A stretch of DNA of 64,000 bases from Pseudomonas putida (GTDB lineage: Bacteria > Pseudomonadota > Gammaproteobacteria > Pseudomonadales > Pseudomonadaceae), in the NCBI RefSeq assembly GCF_030159595.1, contig NZ_BSKJ01000002.1, forward strand, positions 303,881-367,880, read 5' to 3'. The position numbers and the translations under genes are program-made. Positions 16,225 to 26,991 of the stretch are shown piece after piece. The notes beneath the pieces are model-generated. The model was not told the origin of the DNA. It saw only the letters and a list, made by a program, of their open reading frames with translations, and searched no databases. How positions within the stretch are numbered: position 1 is the first letter of the stretch; each line of letters opens with the position of its first letter.

Positions 16225-17667
16225 ATGTTTGATTCCAGCGCCCTGCTGCGCCAGCGTTTTGCCGCGCTGCGCAGTACGGCCGAGTTGTTTTCCCTGCGCC
16301 ATGTGAAACAGTCGCACCAGGCGCTGTCGGTTCGCCGCAACGTTGCCGAACCACCGTTATTCAGCCAGGACGAAGGTGCCATGCTCACCGTGCGGGTCAA
16401 CGGCGTGGAGGCCTATGCGGCCACCGCCGACCTGTCCCAGGCTGGCCTGCAACGCGCACTGGAGCAGGCCGAGGCGCTGGCCCGGCAGATCGCCCCGCAC
16501 AGCTTGCTCGACCTGCGCGACCAACCCGTGACCGACGCCCGCCACGACCACATCTCGCCCAACTTCGACCAGCCTGTACCCTCCCTCGCCGACTGCCTTG
16601 ACCTGCTGGCCGCCGAATCAGCCAGCGTACCCAAGGACAGCCGCCTGGTGGACTGGCAGGCCAGTCTGGGCCTGACCTTGGTCGAGCAAACCTACCTGAA
16701 CTCGGCCGGCGCCGAACTGCGCCATGCCCAACGCTTCCTGTTCCCGGGCCTGGGCGTAACCGCCAGCGACGGCCAGGACAGCCAAAGCCGTAGCCTGGGC
16801 CGCGACAACTTCGGCCAGCAGGGCGGTTTCGAGATCATCGAGCGCTGCGGGCTGGTCGGCGCCGCCCGGCAGGTCGCCGACGAGGCACTGCAACTGCTGC
16901 TGGCGCCCAACACCCCCAGCGGCCCGCGCGACCTGCTGCTGATGCCTGACCAGATGATGCTGCAAATCCACGAGTCCATCGGCCACCCGCTGGAAATGGA
17001 CCGCATCCTCGGTGACGAGCGTAATTACGCTGGCACCAGCTTCGTCAAAGCCAGCGATTTCGGACACCTGCAGTACGGCTCCAGCCTGCTGAACGTGACC
17101 TTCGACCCCACCATCGGCGAAGAGCTGGCCAGCTACAGCTTCGATGACGACGGTACCCCGGCCAGCAAGCAGTTCCTGATCCGCGACGGCCTGCTGTTGC
17201 GCCCGCTGGGCGGCGCATTGTCGCAATTCCGCTCTGGCCTGGACGGCGTGGCCAACAGCCGCGCCTGCGGGTGGAACCGTGCACCGATCGACCGCATGGC
17301 CAACCTGAACATCGAGCCGGGCGACCAACGCCTGGAGCAACTGGTGAAGGGTATCGAGCACGGCATCCTGATGCGTACAAACCGTTCCTGGTCCATCGAC
17401 GATGCGCGCAACAAGTTCCAGTTCGGCTGCGAATGGGGCCAACTGATCGAAAACGGCGAGCTCAAGGGCATCGTCAAGAATCCCAACTACCGCGGCATCT
17501 CCGCACAGTTCTGGCGCAACCTGGCGGCGGTTGGCGACCGCAGCACCTTCCAGGTACTCGGCACGCCCAACTGCGGCAAGGGCGAGCCCAACCAGGTGGT
17601 GCGGGTCGGGCATGCCTCGCCGGCCTGCGTATTCCGCCAGATCGACGTATTCGGAGGAGACGCCTGA
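16225..17667 (+). CDS. TldD-like metallopeptidase
   Basis: 480 residues, the TldD/PmbA family length. The HExxxH zinc site is present as HESIGHPLEMDR at about residue 250, followed by GTSFVKASDFG, VTFDPTIGEELASYSFDDDGTP and a C-terminal NCGKGEPNQ, all TldD-like. TldD proteins form a heterodimeric protease with a PmbA/TldE partner that lacks the zinc site; the next gene is such a partner. GGAGG seven bases upstream fixes the start at 16225. The sequence is unlike the canonical tldD/pmbA pair as I remember it, so I call it a second, paralogous set. The substrate is unknown. Confidence 0.8.
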   Translation: MFDSSALLRQRFAALRSTAELFSLRHVKQSHQALSVRRNVAEPPLFSQDEGAMLTVRVNGVEAYAATADLSQAGLQRALEQAEALARQIAPHSLLDLRDQPVTDARHDHISPNFDQPVPSLADCLDLLAAESASVPKDSRLVDWQASLGLTLVEQTYLNSAGAELRHAQRFLFPGLGVTASDGQDSQSRSLGRDNFGQQGGFEIIERCGLVGAARQVADEALQLLLAPNTPSGPRDLLLMPDQMMLQIHESIGHPLEMDRILGDERNYAGTSFVKASDFGHLQYGSSLLNVTFDPTIGEELASYSFDDDGTPASKQFLIRDGLLLRPLGGALSQFRSGLDGVANSRACGWNRAPIDRMANLNIEPGDQRLEQLVKGIEHGILMRTNRSWSIDDARNKFQFGCEWGQLIENGELKGIVKNPNYRGISAQFWRNLAAVGDRSTFQVLGTPNCGKGEPNQVVRVGHASPACVFRQIDVFGGDA

Positions 17668-18986
17668 TGAAGCATGCTTTCGAAACCTTGGTCGGGGATG
17701 TGCGCACCGCCCTGCAAGCAGGCGAGCAGTTCACCCTCGGCTACAGCGCCGAACAGTCGCAATTCGTGCGCTTCAACCACGCCAAGGTGCGCCAGGCCGG
17801 TGAAGTGCGCCAGGCCAGCGCACAGTTGCGGCTGGTCCGCGACGGGCGCCAGGCGGAACAGCAGGTGACCTTGAGTGGCGATTCGCAACTGGACCGCCAG
17901 CGCCTTATCGATGCCCTGGCGCAACTGCGCCAGACCTTGCCGCTGTTGGCTGTCGACCCTTACCTGCGTCTGGACGAAAGTGCCTGGCACAGCCACAGCC
18001 TGCAGGAGCATCCCCTGCCGCAGCTAGACGAAGTGCTGGCCTTGCTCGACAGCGAGGCCGGTGACCTGGACCTGGTCGGTATCTATGCCGCCGGCCCGAT
18101 TTGCCGGGGCTTTGCCAGTTCGTTCGGGGCCTTTGGCTGGCACCAGGCCAACAGCTTCAACTTTGACTGGAGCCTGTTCCACGAAAACGGCCAAGCGGTG
18201 AAGGCCAACTACGCTGGCCAACTGTGGAGCGCCAATGACTTCACGGCACGCCTGCGTCAGGCGCGGGAACAGTTGGGCTTTCTCGGTCGCCCGGTAGTCA
18301 CCCTCAAGCCCGGCAGCTACCGCGCCTACCTGGCCCCGGCAGCCATGGACGAAATCGCCGGCATGCTGTGCTGGGGCGGTTTTTCCGCGCAGGCCTTGGC
18401 CACTGGCAACAGCGCCTTGCAGCGTTTGTACAACGGTGATGCCCGGCTGAGCCCGCTGGTGAGTTTCTCCGAGCAGGTTAGCGGGTCGCTGAGCCCGGCG
18501 TTTTCCGATGAGGGGGCACCGCGCCTGGATGTGCCGTTGATTCAGCAAGGCGAGGCGCAGCAGAGGTTGATCAGTGCACGCAGTGCAGCCGAGTTCGCGT
18601 TGCTGGCCAATGGTGCCGACAGTTACGAATCGCCGTGTGCGCTGAGCCTGGCGCCGGGTACTCTGGCCAGCGAGCAGGTGCTTGAGCGGCTGGGTACCGG
18701 GCTGTACATCAGTAACCTGTGGTACCTGAACTACTCTGACCTGCCGGCAGCGCGCATGACGGGGTTGACCCGATTCGCTACCTTCTGGGTGGAAAACGGG
18801 CAGATTCAGGGGCCGGTGAGCACCATGCGCTTCGATGACAGCCTCTACAATTTGCTCGGCAGCCAGCTGGAGGACCTGACCCGCGAGCGCGAGATGATCC
18901 TGTCGACCAGCACCTATGGACAGCGCAGTACCGGGTCGAGTCATTTGCCGGGGGCACTGGTCAAAGGTCTCACACTGACATTGTGA
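17667..18986 (+). CDS. PmbA/TldE-like partner protein
   Basis: 439 residues. The start overlaps the TldD-like stop by one base (TGATG), showing translational coupling. It has the TldD/PmbA fold features: the N-terminal LGYSAEQSQFVRFNHAKVRQ and the C-terminal SNLWYLNYSDLPAARMTGLTRFA and YGQRSTGSSHLPGALV. It has no HExxxH, as expected of the inactive subunit. The pair probably acts as a soluble cytoplasmic heterodimeric protease. The reading frame is open well upstream inside the first gene, but the coupled ATG is the natural start. Confidence 0.78.
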   Translation: MKHAFETLVGDVRTALQAGEQFTLGYSAEQSQFVRFNHAKVRQAGEVRQASAQLRLVRDGRQAEQQVTLSGDSQLDRQRLIDALAQLRQTLPLLAVDPYLRLDESAWHSHSLQEHPLPQLDEVLALLDSEAGDLDLVGIYAAGPICRGFASSFGAFGWHQANSFNFDWSLFHENGQAVKANYAGQLWSANDFTARLRQAREQLGFLGRPVVTLKPGSYRAYLAPAAMDEIAGMLCWGGFSAQALATGNSALQRLYNGDARLSPLVSFSEQVSGSLSPAFSDEGAPRLDVPLIQQGEAQQRLISARSAAEFALLANGADSYESPCALSLAPGTLASEQVLERLGTGLYISNLWYLNYSDLPAARMTGLTRFATFWVENGQIQGPVSTMRFDDSLYNLLGSQLEDLTREREMILSTSTYGQRSTGSSHLPGALVKGLTLTL

Positions 18987-18995
18987 CTGGATTTG

Positions 18996-19079
18996 CTGGC
19001 CCTTTCGCGGCTAAAGCCGCTCCTACAGGGATCGCATAACCCTTGTGAGAGCGGCTTTAACCGCGAAGAGGCCGGCACT
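18996..19079. repeat. REP pair, variant subtype
   Basis: Facing units with core CTTTCGCGGCTAAAGCCGCT and GAGAGCGGCTTTAACCGCGA lie between the PmbA-like gene and the exporter gene. The core differs from the common GCGGG..CCCGC form in this window. Confidence 0.85.
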
Positions 19080-19095
19080 GACAAACGAGGAAGTC

Positions 19096-20523
19096 ATGCC
19101 CGAACGCCCACCGCTAGACCCCGTCACCGCCCGCTGGATCCCCTGGGTGGTGGCCATCGCCTTCTTCATGCAGTCCCTGGACGGCACCATCCTCAACACA
19201 GCACTACCGGCCATGGCCCGCTCGCTGGCCGAAGACCCGCTGCGCATGCAGGGCGTGATCATCGCCTACATGCTCACCGTGGCCTTGCTGATCCCGGCCT
19301 CGGGCTGGATCGCCGACCGCTTCGGCACCAAGCGCATCTTCTTCAGCGCCATCCTGCTGTTCAGTTTTGGCTCGCTGCTGTGCGCCGCCGCCAACAGCCT
19401 CGGGTTCCTGATCTTCGCCCGGGTCGTGCAGGGCCTGGGCGGTGCGCTGATGCTGCCGGTCGGGCGGCTGGTGGTGCTGCGTGCCTACCCGCGCAGCGAG
19501 CTGGTGCGGATCATGAGTTTCATCACCATCCCTGGCCTGCTCGGCCCGCTGCTGGGCCCAACCGTCGGCGGCTGGCTGGTGGAAATCCTCAGTTGGCACT
19601 GGATCTTCCTGCTCAACCTGCCGGTCGGCCTGCTCGGCTGCATTGCTGTCTGGAAGTTCATCCCGGACCTGCGCGGCGCCGAGCGCACTACGTTCGACGG
19701 CCCTGGCTTCCTGCTGTTTGGCGCCGCGATGGTGCTGATCACCATCGCCATGGAAGGCCTGGGCGAATTGCACCTGCCGCACCTGCGGGTGATGTTGCTG
19801 CTGTTCGCCGGCATGGCCTGCCTGGCGGCTTACTGGCTGCGTGCCGGGCGCGACCCGGAGCCGCTGTTCTCGCCCAGCCTGTTCCGCGTGCGCACCTTCG
19901 CCATCGGCATCCTCGGCAACCTGTTCGCTCGCCTGGGCAGCGGCGCGCTGCCATTCCTGGTGCCGTTGCTGCTGCAGGTGGCGCTGGGCTACTCACCCGC
20001 CCAGGCCGGCATGAGCATGATCCCGCTGGCGGCGGCGGCCATGCTGGCCAAGTCCGTCGCCCGCCCACTGATCGAGCGCTTCGGCTACCGCATCATCCTC
20101 ACCGGCAATACCTTGCTGCTGGGCTTGCTGCTGGCCAGCCTCGGCCTGGTCGACGAACAGACACCCTATGCCGTACTGCTGATCCAGTTGGGCTTGCTGG
20201 GTGCGGTCAACTCGATGCAGTTCACCGCGATGAACACCGTGACCCTGATCGACCTGGACGACGCCAGCGCCAGCAGCGGTAACAGCCTGCTGTCGGTGGT
20301 CGCACAGCTGGCCTTGAGCCTGGGCGTGGCTTGTGCCGGCGCACTGCTGGGCGGCTTTACCGCAGCGGGCAGTGCCGAGGGCGTGGAGAGCACCCTGGGC
20401 GCCTTCCAGTTGACGTTTGTCTCCATCGGCGTGATGGCCATGCTGGCGGCAGCGATCTTCCTGCAACTGGCGCCGACGGACGGAAGGCGTGCCCGTCGTC
20501 CGGAACAACACATGGAACCGTAG
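19096..20523 (+). CDS. mdtD: MFS multidrug exporter, MdtD/DHA2 type
   Basis: 475 residues with about 14 hydrophobic segments, the DHA2 drug:H+ antiporter layout. The motif AIFFMQSLDGTILNTALPAM-like opening (DGTILNTALP) and ADRFGTKRIFF (motif A, loop 2-3) are clear, with GLLGPLLGPTVGGWL as the motif C region. The sequence resembles E. coli MdtD. The start at 19096 follows CGAGGAAGTC. It is probably an efflux pump of unknown substrate. No adhesion-type or outer-membrane partner gene is adjacent. Confidence 0.85.
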   Translation: MPERPPLDPVTARWIPWVVAIAFFMQSLDGTILNTALPAMARSLAEDPLRMQGVIIAYMLTVALLIPASGWIADRFGTKRIFFSAILLFSFGSLLCAAANSLGFLIFARVVQGLGGALMLPVGRLVVLRAYPRSELVRIMSFITIPGLLGPLLGPTVGGWLVEILSWHWIFLLNLPVGLLGCIAVWKFIPDLRGAERTTFDGPGFLLFGAAMVLITIAMEGLGELHLPHLRVMLLLFAGMACLAAYWLRAGRDPEPLFSPSLFRVRTFAIGILGNLFARLGSGALPFLVPLLLQVALGYSPAQAGMSMIPLAAAAMLAKSVARPLIERFGYRIILTGNTLLLGLLLASLGLVDEQTPYAVLLIQLGLLGAVNSMQFTAMNTVTLIDLDDASASSGNSLLSVVAQLALSLGVACAGALLGGFTAAGSAEGVESTLGAFQLTFVSIGVMAMLAAAIFLQLAPTDGRRARRPEQHMEP

Positions 20524-20587
20524 GGCGAATGGCCACGAGGCTGGTAGACTGTGCGGCATTTTTCGCTTCGCAACGCAGGCCCGCCTC

Positions 20588-21973
<1,386 letters not shown>

Positions 21974-21980
21974 TATTTTT

Positions 21981-21999
21981 TGGGCTGCTTTGCAGCCCA
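21981..21999 (+). other. Hairpin after dbpA
   Basis: TGGGCTGC, TTT, GCAGCCCA: an eight-pair stem eight bases after the dbpA stop. It is preceded by T's but not followed by them, so it is not a standard terminator. Confidence 0.4.
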
Positions 22000-22033
22000 T
22001 CGCAGCGGCCCCGGCTATCCATGAGGTAACACT

Positions 22034-23215
22034 GTGCATTCCACCGACGTCATCGTCCTCGGCGCCGGCGCCGCCGGCCTGATGTGCGCCCAGCTCAGCG
22101 CCCGCCGTGGCCGCCGGGTGCTGCTGCTCGACCACGCCAACAAGCCCGGCAAGAAGATCCTCATGTCCGGCGGCGGGCGCTGCAACTTCACCAACCTGTA
22201 CACCGAGCCCGCCAATTTCCTGTCGCAGAACGCGCACTTCTGCAAGTCGGCCCTGGCCCGCTACACCCAGTGGGACTTCATCGAACTGGTGTGCAAGCAC
22301 GGCGTGGCGTACCACGAGAAGAAGCTCGGCCAGCTGTTCTGCGACAACAAGGCCAGCGACATCCTCGACATGCTGCTGGCCGAGTGCGACGAGGCCGGTG
22401 CCGAAATCCGCATGCACACCAGCATCGAACAGATCGAGAAAACCGAAACCGGCTACCTGCTGCAGACCAGCGGTGGCCAGTTCGCCTGCCAGTCATTGGT
22501 GATCGCCACCGGCGGCCTGTCGATCCCGACCCTGGGCGCCACTGGCTTCGGCTACCAGGTAGCGCGCCAGTTCGGCCACACCCTGCTGCCAACCCGCGCC
22601 GGGCTGGTGCCGTTCACCATCACCGAGCCCCAACTGAAGGCACTGTGCACCGAATTGTCCGGCACCTCACTGGACTGCACCGCCAGCTGCAACGGCACCA
22701 GCTTCCGCGAGAACCTGCTGTTCACCCACCGTGGTCTGAGCGGCCCGGCGATCTTGCAGATTTCGTCGTTCTGGGAAGCCGGTGACACGGTGGAGATCAA
22801 CCTGCTGCCCGACCGCGATGCGCTCACCTGGCTGCAACAGATGCAGGCCGAGCGGGCCAACGCAGAACTCAAGACCGTGCTGGGCGAAGTGTTCACCCGC
22901 AAGCTGGCCAACCTGCTGGCCGAACAGTGGTTCGAGTCCAGACCGATGAAGCAGTACACCCCGGCGGAACTGGCCCAAATCGCCGAAAAACTGGCGAACT
23001 GGCAAGTGGTGCCGGCCGGCACCGAAGGCTACCGCACCGCCGAAGTGACCCTGGGCGGCGTGGATACCCGCGAAGTGTCGTCCAAGACCATGGAATCGCT
23101 GAAGAGCCCCGGGCTGTACTTCATCGGCGAAGTGCTCGACGTGACCGGCCACCTGGGCGGTTTCAACTTCCAGTGGGCCTGGGCATCGGCCAACGCCGCA
23201 GCGCAGTTCGTGTAG
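22034..23215 (+). CDS. HI0933/BaiN-family FAD-binding oxidoreductase
   Basis: 393 residues with an N-terminal dinucleotide-binding motif (DVIVLGAGAAGLMCA), SGGGRCNFTN near residue 50, and VTLGGVDTREVSSKTMES plus a C-terminal FIGEVLDVTGHLGGFNFQWA for the FAD site. This is the hallmark set of the HI0933-like flavoprotein family (YhiN, BaiN). The reaction of most members is unknown; some reduce bile-acid intermediates, others are called aminoacetone oxidases without strong evidence. The start is GTG at 22034 behind GAGGT. Confidence 0.85.
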   Translation: MHSTDVIVLGAGAAGLMCAQLSARRGRRVLLLDHANKPGKKILMSGGGRCNFTNLYTEPANFLSQNAHFCKSALARYTQWDFIELVCKHGVAYHEKKLGQLFCDNKASDILDMLLAECDEAGAEIRMHTSIEQIEKTETGYLLQTSGGQFACQSLVIATGGLSIPTLGATGFGYQVARQFGHTLLPTRAGLVPFTITEPQLKALCTELSGTSLDCTASCNGTSFRENLLFTHRGLSGPAILQISSFWEAGDTVEINLLPDRDALTWLQQMQAERANAELKTVLGEVFTRKLANLLAEQWFESRPMKQYTPAELAQIAEKLANWQVVPAGTEGYRTAEVTLGGVDTREVSSKTMESLKSPGLYFIGEVLDVTGHLGGFNFQWAWASANAAAQFV

Positions 23216-23230
23216 AGTAGAATCCATTCA

Positions 23231-23264
23231 GCAGCACGGAACGCTTCTTGCTGGCCCGTGCTGC
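23231..23264 (+). other. Hairpin in the leader of the yccS-like gene
   Basis: GCAGCACGG (23231-23239) pairs with CCGTGCTGC (23256-23264) across a 16-base loop, 34 bases before the yccS-like start. It has no T tract. It may be a weak terminator of the flavoprotein gene or a leader structure. Confidence 0.4.
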
Positions 23265-23298
23265 ACTGCATTCTTCGAACACTGCCTAGCAGGCCATC

Positions 23299-25482
23299 AT
23301 GTCATCGAGCTCGTTCCGTCAGTCACTGCGTCGCCTGTGGGGCCAAGACAAGTTCAGCTACAGCATCCGGGTCACCATCGCCCTCACCGGCAGCCTGGCC
23401 CTGTGCTGGTACCAGAACGAGATGGCCCTGTTGATTCCGCTGTTCCTCGGCATCATCGCCAGCGCCCTGGCGGAAACCGACGACAGCTGGCAGGGCCGCC
23501 TCAGCGCCCTGGCCGTTACCCTGGTGTGTTTTGCCATCGCCGCGCTGGCGGTCGAGCTGCTGTTCCCCTACCCCTGGATCTTCGTCGTAGCCTTGGCCTT
23601 GGCCGCATTCGGCCTGACCATGCTCGGTGCCCTGGGCGAGCGCTATGGGGCGATTGCCTCGGCAACACTGATCACGGCGGTGTACACCATGATCGGGGTG
23701 GACCAGCGCGGAGGCGAGGTGACGGACTTCTGGCACGAGCCGTTGCTGCTGGTGGCCGGTGCGGCTTGGTACGGGCTGCTGTCGGTGCTGTGGCAAGCGC
23801 TGTTTTCCAACCAGCCGGTGCAACAAAGCCTGGCCAAGCTGTTCTTCGAGCTGGGCAGCTACCTCAAGCTCAAGGCCAGCCTGTTCGAGCCGGTACGCAC
23901 CCTCGACGTCGAGGCCCGGCGTCTGGAGCTGGCGCAGCAGAACGGCAAGGTGGTGGCGGCGCTCAACGCAGCCAAGGAAATCATCCTGCACCGGGTGGGC
24001 AACAGCCAGCCGAACTCCAAGGTCAGCCGCTACCTCAAGCTGTATTTCCTGGCCCAGGATATCCACGAGCGGGTCAGTGCCTCGCACTACCCCTACAACG
24101 CCCTGACCGACGCTTTTTTCCACAGCGATGTGATGTTTCGCTGCCAGCGCCTGCTGCGCAAGCAGGGTTCGTCCTGCCAGGAACTGGCGCGCTCGATTCG
24201 CCTGCGCCAGCCTTTCGTGCTGGCCAGCGGTTATCCAGAAGCCCTCGAAGACCTCAACGCTTCGCTCGAGCACCTGCGCCTCCAGAGCAACCCGGCCTGG
24301 CGCGGCCTGTTGCGTTCGCTGCGGGCACTGGCTGCCAACCTGGCAACGCTGGACCGCTTGCTAAGCGCCGCCAGCAACCCCGACAGCCTGGCCGACGCCA
24401 GCGACAGCAGCCTGCTTGACCGCTCGCCGCGCTCGCTGAAAGACGTGTGGACACGCCTGCGCACCCAGCTCACACCGACCTCGCTGTTGTTCCGCCATGC
24501 TCTGCGCCTGCCACTGGCGCTGTCGATTGGCTACGGCATGGTGCACCTGATCCACCCCACCCAGGGCTACTGGATCATCCTCACCACGCTGTTCGTGTGC
24601 CAGCCCAACTACGGTGCAACCCGACGCAAGCTGGTGCAGCGGGTGCTCGGCACCGCAGTCGGCCTGACAGTAGGCTGGGCGCTGTTCGACCTGTTCCCCA
24701 ACCCGCTCATCCAGTCACTGTTCGCCGTGGTCGCCGGGGTGGTGTTCTTCGTCAACCGCACCACCCGCTACGCCTTGGCCACTGCCGCAATTACCCTGAT
24801 GGTGCTGTTCTGCTTCAACCAGATCGGCGATGGCTATGGCCTGTTCCTGCCACGCCTGTTCGATACCTTGGTGGGCAGCCTGATCGCCATCCTGGCGGTA
24901 TTCCTGTTCCTGCCTGACTGGCAAGGGCGGCGGCTAAACAAGGCGCTGGCCAACACCCTGGCCTGCGCCAGCGTGTACCTGCGGCAGATCATGCAGCAAT
25001 ATGCCCACGGCAAGCGCGACGACCTGGCCTACCGCCTGGCCCGGCGCAATGCCCACAACGCCGACGCGGCGCTGTCCACTACCCTGGCCAACATGCTGAT
25101 GGAACCTGGGCATTTCCGTAAGGAGGCGGATGTGGGCTTCCGCTTCCTGGTGCTGTCGCACACCTTGCTCAGCTACCTCTCCGGGCTGGGTGCACACCGC
25201 GACACGGCGTTGCCGGCGGAGGTCCAGGAGCAATTGATCGAAGGCGCCGGGCAAAGCCTGGCCAGCAGCCTGGACGAGATAGCCAACGGCCTGGCCGCAC
25301 GGCTACCGGTGGCGATTCACAGCGATGCCGAAGAGGCGCTGGCCAATGCCCTGGAGCAGATGCCGGAAGAGCTGGATGAGCATCAGCGGCTGGTGCAGAC
25401 ACAGTTGGCGCTGATTTGCCGGCAATTGGGGCCGCTGCGGACTTTGGCGGCACACCTGATCAAGGAGGGTGCCCCAGCCTGA
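23299..25482 (+). CDS. yccS: YccS/FUSC-family inner-membrane protein
   Basis: 727 residues with two blocks of about five to six hydrophobic segments (about 20-140 and 390-520) separated by a soluble helical region and followed by a C-terminal cytoplasmic domain. This is the YccS/YhfK layout of the FUSC (fusaric acid resistance) superfamily. HPTQGYWIILTTLFVCQPNYGATRRKLVQR in two short parts (HPTQGYWIILTTLFV; YGATRRKLVQRVLGT) is the typical core motif. The transport substrate is not established for this family. Confidence 0.85.
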   Translation: MSSSSFRQSLRRLWGQDKFSYSIRVTIALTGSLALCWYQNEMALLIPLFLGIIASALAETDDSWQGRLSALAVTLVCFAIAALAVELLFPYPWIFVVALALAAFGLTMLGALGERYGAIASATLITAVYTMIGVDQRGGEVTDFWHEPLLLVAGAAWYGLLSVLWQALFSNQPVQQSLAKLFFELGSYLKLKASLFEPVRTLDVEARRLELAQQNGKVVAALNAAKEIILHRVGNSQPNSKVSRYLKLYFLAQDIHERVSASHYPYNALTDAFFHSDVMFRCQRLLRKQGSSCQELARSIRLRQPFVLASGYPEALEDLNASLEHLRLQSNPAWRGLLRSLRALAANLATLDRLLSAASNPDSLADASDSSLLDRSPRSLKDVWTRLRTQLTPTSLLFRHALRLPLALSIGYGMVHLIHPTQGYWIILTTLFVCQPNYGATRRKLVQRVLGTAVGLTVGWALFDLFPNPLIQSLFAVVAGVVFFVNRTTRYALATAAITLMVLFCFNQIGDGYGLFLPRLFDTLVGSLIAILAVFLFLPDWQGRRLNKALANTLACASVYLRQIMQQYAHGKRDDLAYRLARRNAHNADAALSTTLANMLMEPGHFRKEADVGFRFLVLSHTLLSYLSGLGAHRDTALPAEVQEQLIEGAGQSLASSLDEIANGLAARLPVAIHSDAEEALANALEQMPEELDEHQRLVQTQLALICRQLGPLRTLAAHLIKEGAPA

Positions 25483-25493
25483 CATTTGTGTTG

Positions 25494-25603
25494 CCAGTGC
25501 TGGCCTCTTCGCGGGTAAACCCGCTCCCACAGGACCACCACAGGCTTCAAGACTTGCACATTTTCCTGTGGGAGCGGGTTTACCCGCGAAGAGGCCGGCA
25601 CTG
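25494..25603. repeat. REP/BIME pair
   Basis: Facing REP units (CTCTTCGCGGGTAAACCCGC and GTGGGAGCGGGTTTACCCGC) lie between the convergent yccS-like gene and the binding-protein gene. Confidence 0.93.
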
Positions 25604-25613
25604 GCGATAGAGA

Positions 25614-26351
25614 TCAGAAGCCATGCTGGCGCATCAGCCGGGCATAGCTGCCGTCGGCTTTCATCGCAGCAATCGCCTGCTCGAACCGTTCGACGATGCG
25701 CTTGTGCTCCGGGTGCTTCAGGCTTACGAGGATATGCAGGGTGTTCTCCCCCAACGGCGGCTCCACCAACATCACCCCATCACGCACCTCCTGCGGCTCA
25801 CGCTGCAGGTTGTAGCGGGCCACATACTCGTCTTCCACCGCCAGGTTCACCCGCCCTGCCGCCAGCATGCGTACCGCCGACGAAAAGCTGCGCACCGGCA
25901 CCTTGTGTAGGCGGGTATCGCCGTCAAACTCCGGTGAATAGGCGTAATCACGCACGACGGCGATGCTATAGGGGTACAGGTCCGACTGGCCTTTGTAATG
26001 GAACGCTTCGCCCTTGCGTTGCAGCAAGCGAATACGGTTAGTCAGGTAAGCGCTGGAAAACTGCCCGATACGGGCACGCGCGTCATTCTGCCAGGCATTG
26101 ATCAACACGTCGTAACGCCCTTCACTCACCCCCAGCAACGCCCGGGCCCAAGGCGCTTCTTCGAATGTACTGGCATAGCCCGCACGGGCCAGCGCCGTGG
26201 TGACGATGCTGGTCGCCAGGCCGCCGCCGGGCATGCTGGCATCGGTGAACGGCGGCCAGCTGTCGGCCACCAGGCGCAGCTTGTCGTGACCCGCAGCGGG
26301 TGTTGCCAGCATCATTGCCAGTAATCCCAGAACACAAAGCAGTGGCCGCAT
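25614..26351 (-). CDS. Orphan periplasmic amino-acid-type binding protein
   Basis: 245 residues. A Sec signal peptide is clear (MRPLLCVLGLLAMMLATPAAG). The mature part begins HDKLRLVADSWPPFTDASMP, the family 3 solute-binding protein opening, and contains ALARAGYASTFEEAPWAR and AAGRVNLAVEDEYVARYNL. No permease or ATPase gene is near, so it may feed a distant ABC transporter or act in sensing. The ATG at 26351 follows AAAGGACGTGAGC. A related protein is encoded at 50158-50946. Confidence 0.82.
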   Translation of the reverse strand: MRPLLCVLGLLAMMLATPAAGHDKLRLVADSWPPFTDASMPGGGLATSIVTTALARAGYASTFEEAPWARALLGVSEGRYDVLINAWQNDARARIGQFSSAYLTNRIRLLQRKGEAFHYKGQSDLYPYSIAVVRDYAYSPEFDGDTRLHKVPVRSFSSAVRMLAAGRVNLAVEDEYVARYNLQREPQEVRDGVMLVEPPLGENTLHILVSLKHPEHKRIVERFEQAIAAMKADGSYARLMRQHGF

Positions 26352-26506
26352 GCTCACGTCCTTTCGCAATGGGGGGCACACACTGCCGATGAGATTACAC
26401 AAAGCCGTCGCCGAGGGCAGCGGCCAATAGTGTCATTTAGCCTCTATTTTGGCCGAAGGGCATAGGCCGTGCGATGATCGACAGCCCACTCAAGGAGTTC
26501 GCGCCA

Positions 26507-26959
26507 ATGTCCATCGACTGGCTCTGCAAGCACCACACCGACCTCGGCAAGGACCAGCTCTACGCCATTCTGCAATTGCGCACGGAAGTGTTTGTGGTTG
26601 AGCAGCGTTGCGCGTATCAGGACGTCGACGGCCAGGACCTGAGCGGCGATACCCTGCACCTGATGGCCTGGCAGGAAGACAAGCTGGTGGCTTATCTACG
26701 CTTGCTCGACCCGCAGTCCCAGGGTGGGGATGTGGTTATCGGGCGGGTGGTGACCTCGCCGGCAGCGCGCGGGTTGAAGCTGGGGCATCCGTTGCTGCTC
26801 AAGGGGCTGGAGGCAGCGGAGCAGTGCTGGCCAGGGGTGCCGGTGTACCTGTCGGCACAGGCGCATTTGCAGGGGTTCTATGCCCGCCATGGGTTTGTGG
26901 TGGTGGGTGAGGAATACCTGGAAGACGACATTCCGCATATCGGCATGCGCAAAGGTTGA
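26507..26959 (+). CDS. elaA: ElaA-family GNAT acetyltransferase
   Basis: 150 residues (E. coli ElaA 153). The N-terminal part (LYAILQLRTEVFVVEQRCAY) and QDVDGQDLSGDTLHLM are strongly conserved ElaA features; RGLKLGHPLL is the acetyl-CoA-binding motif A; YARHGFVVVGEEYLEDDIPH closes the fold. The substrate is unknown. AAGGAG nine bases upstream supports ATG 26507 over the in-frame ATG at 26474. Confidence 0.88.
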   Translation: MSIDWLCKHHTDLGKDQLYAILQLRTEVFVVEQRCAYQDVDGQDLSGDTLHLMAWQEDKLVAYLRLLDPQSQGGDVVIGRVVTSPAARGLKLGHPLLLKGLEAAEQCWPGVPVYLSAQAHLQGFYARHGFVVVGEEYLEDDIPHIGMRKG

Positions 26960-26966
26960 GACTGCC

Positions 26967-26985
26967 GGGGCCGCTCTGCGGCCCC
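26967..26985. terminator. GC-rich hairpin between convergent genes
   Basis: GGGGCCGC, TCT, GCGGCCCC: eight pairs immediately after the elaA stop. Neither side has a T run, so its terminator role is uncertain. Confidence 0.4.
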
Positions 26986-26991
26986 CGATGC

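Noticed and set aside
17271..17666. Upstream extension of the PmbA-like frame inside the TldD-like gene
   Set aside because: The coupled ATG at 17667 and family length support the shorter protein; the extension is out-of-frame TldD sequence.
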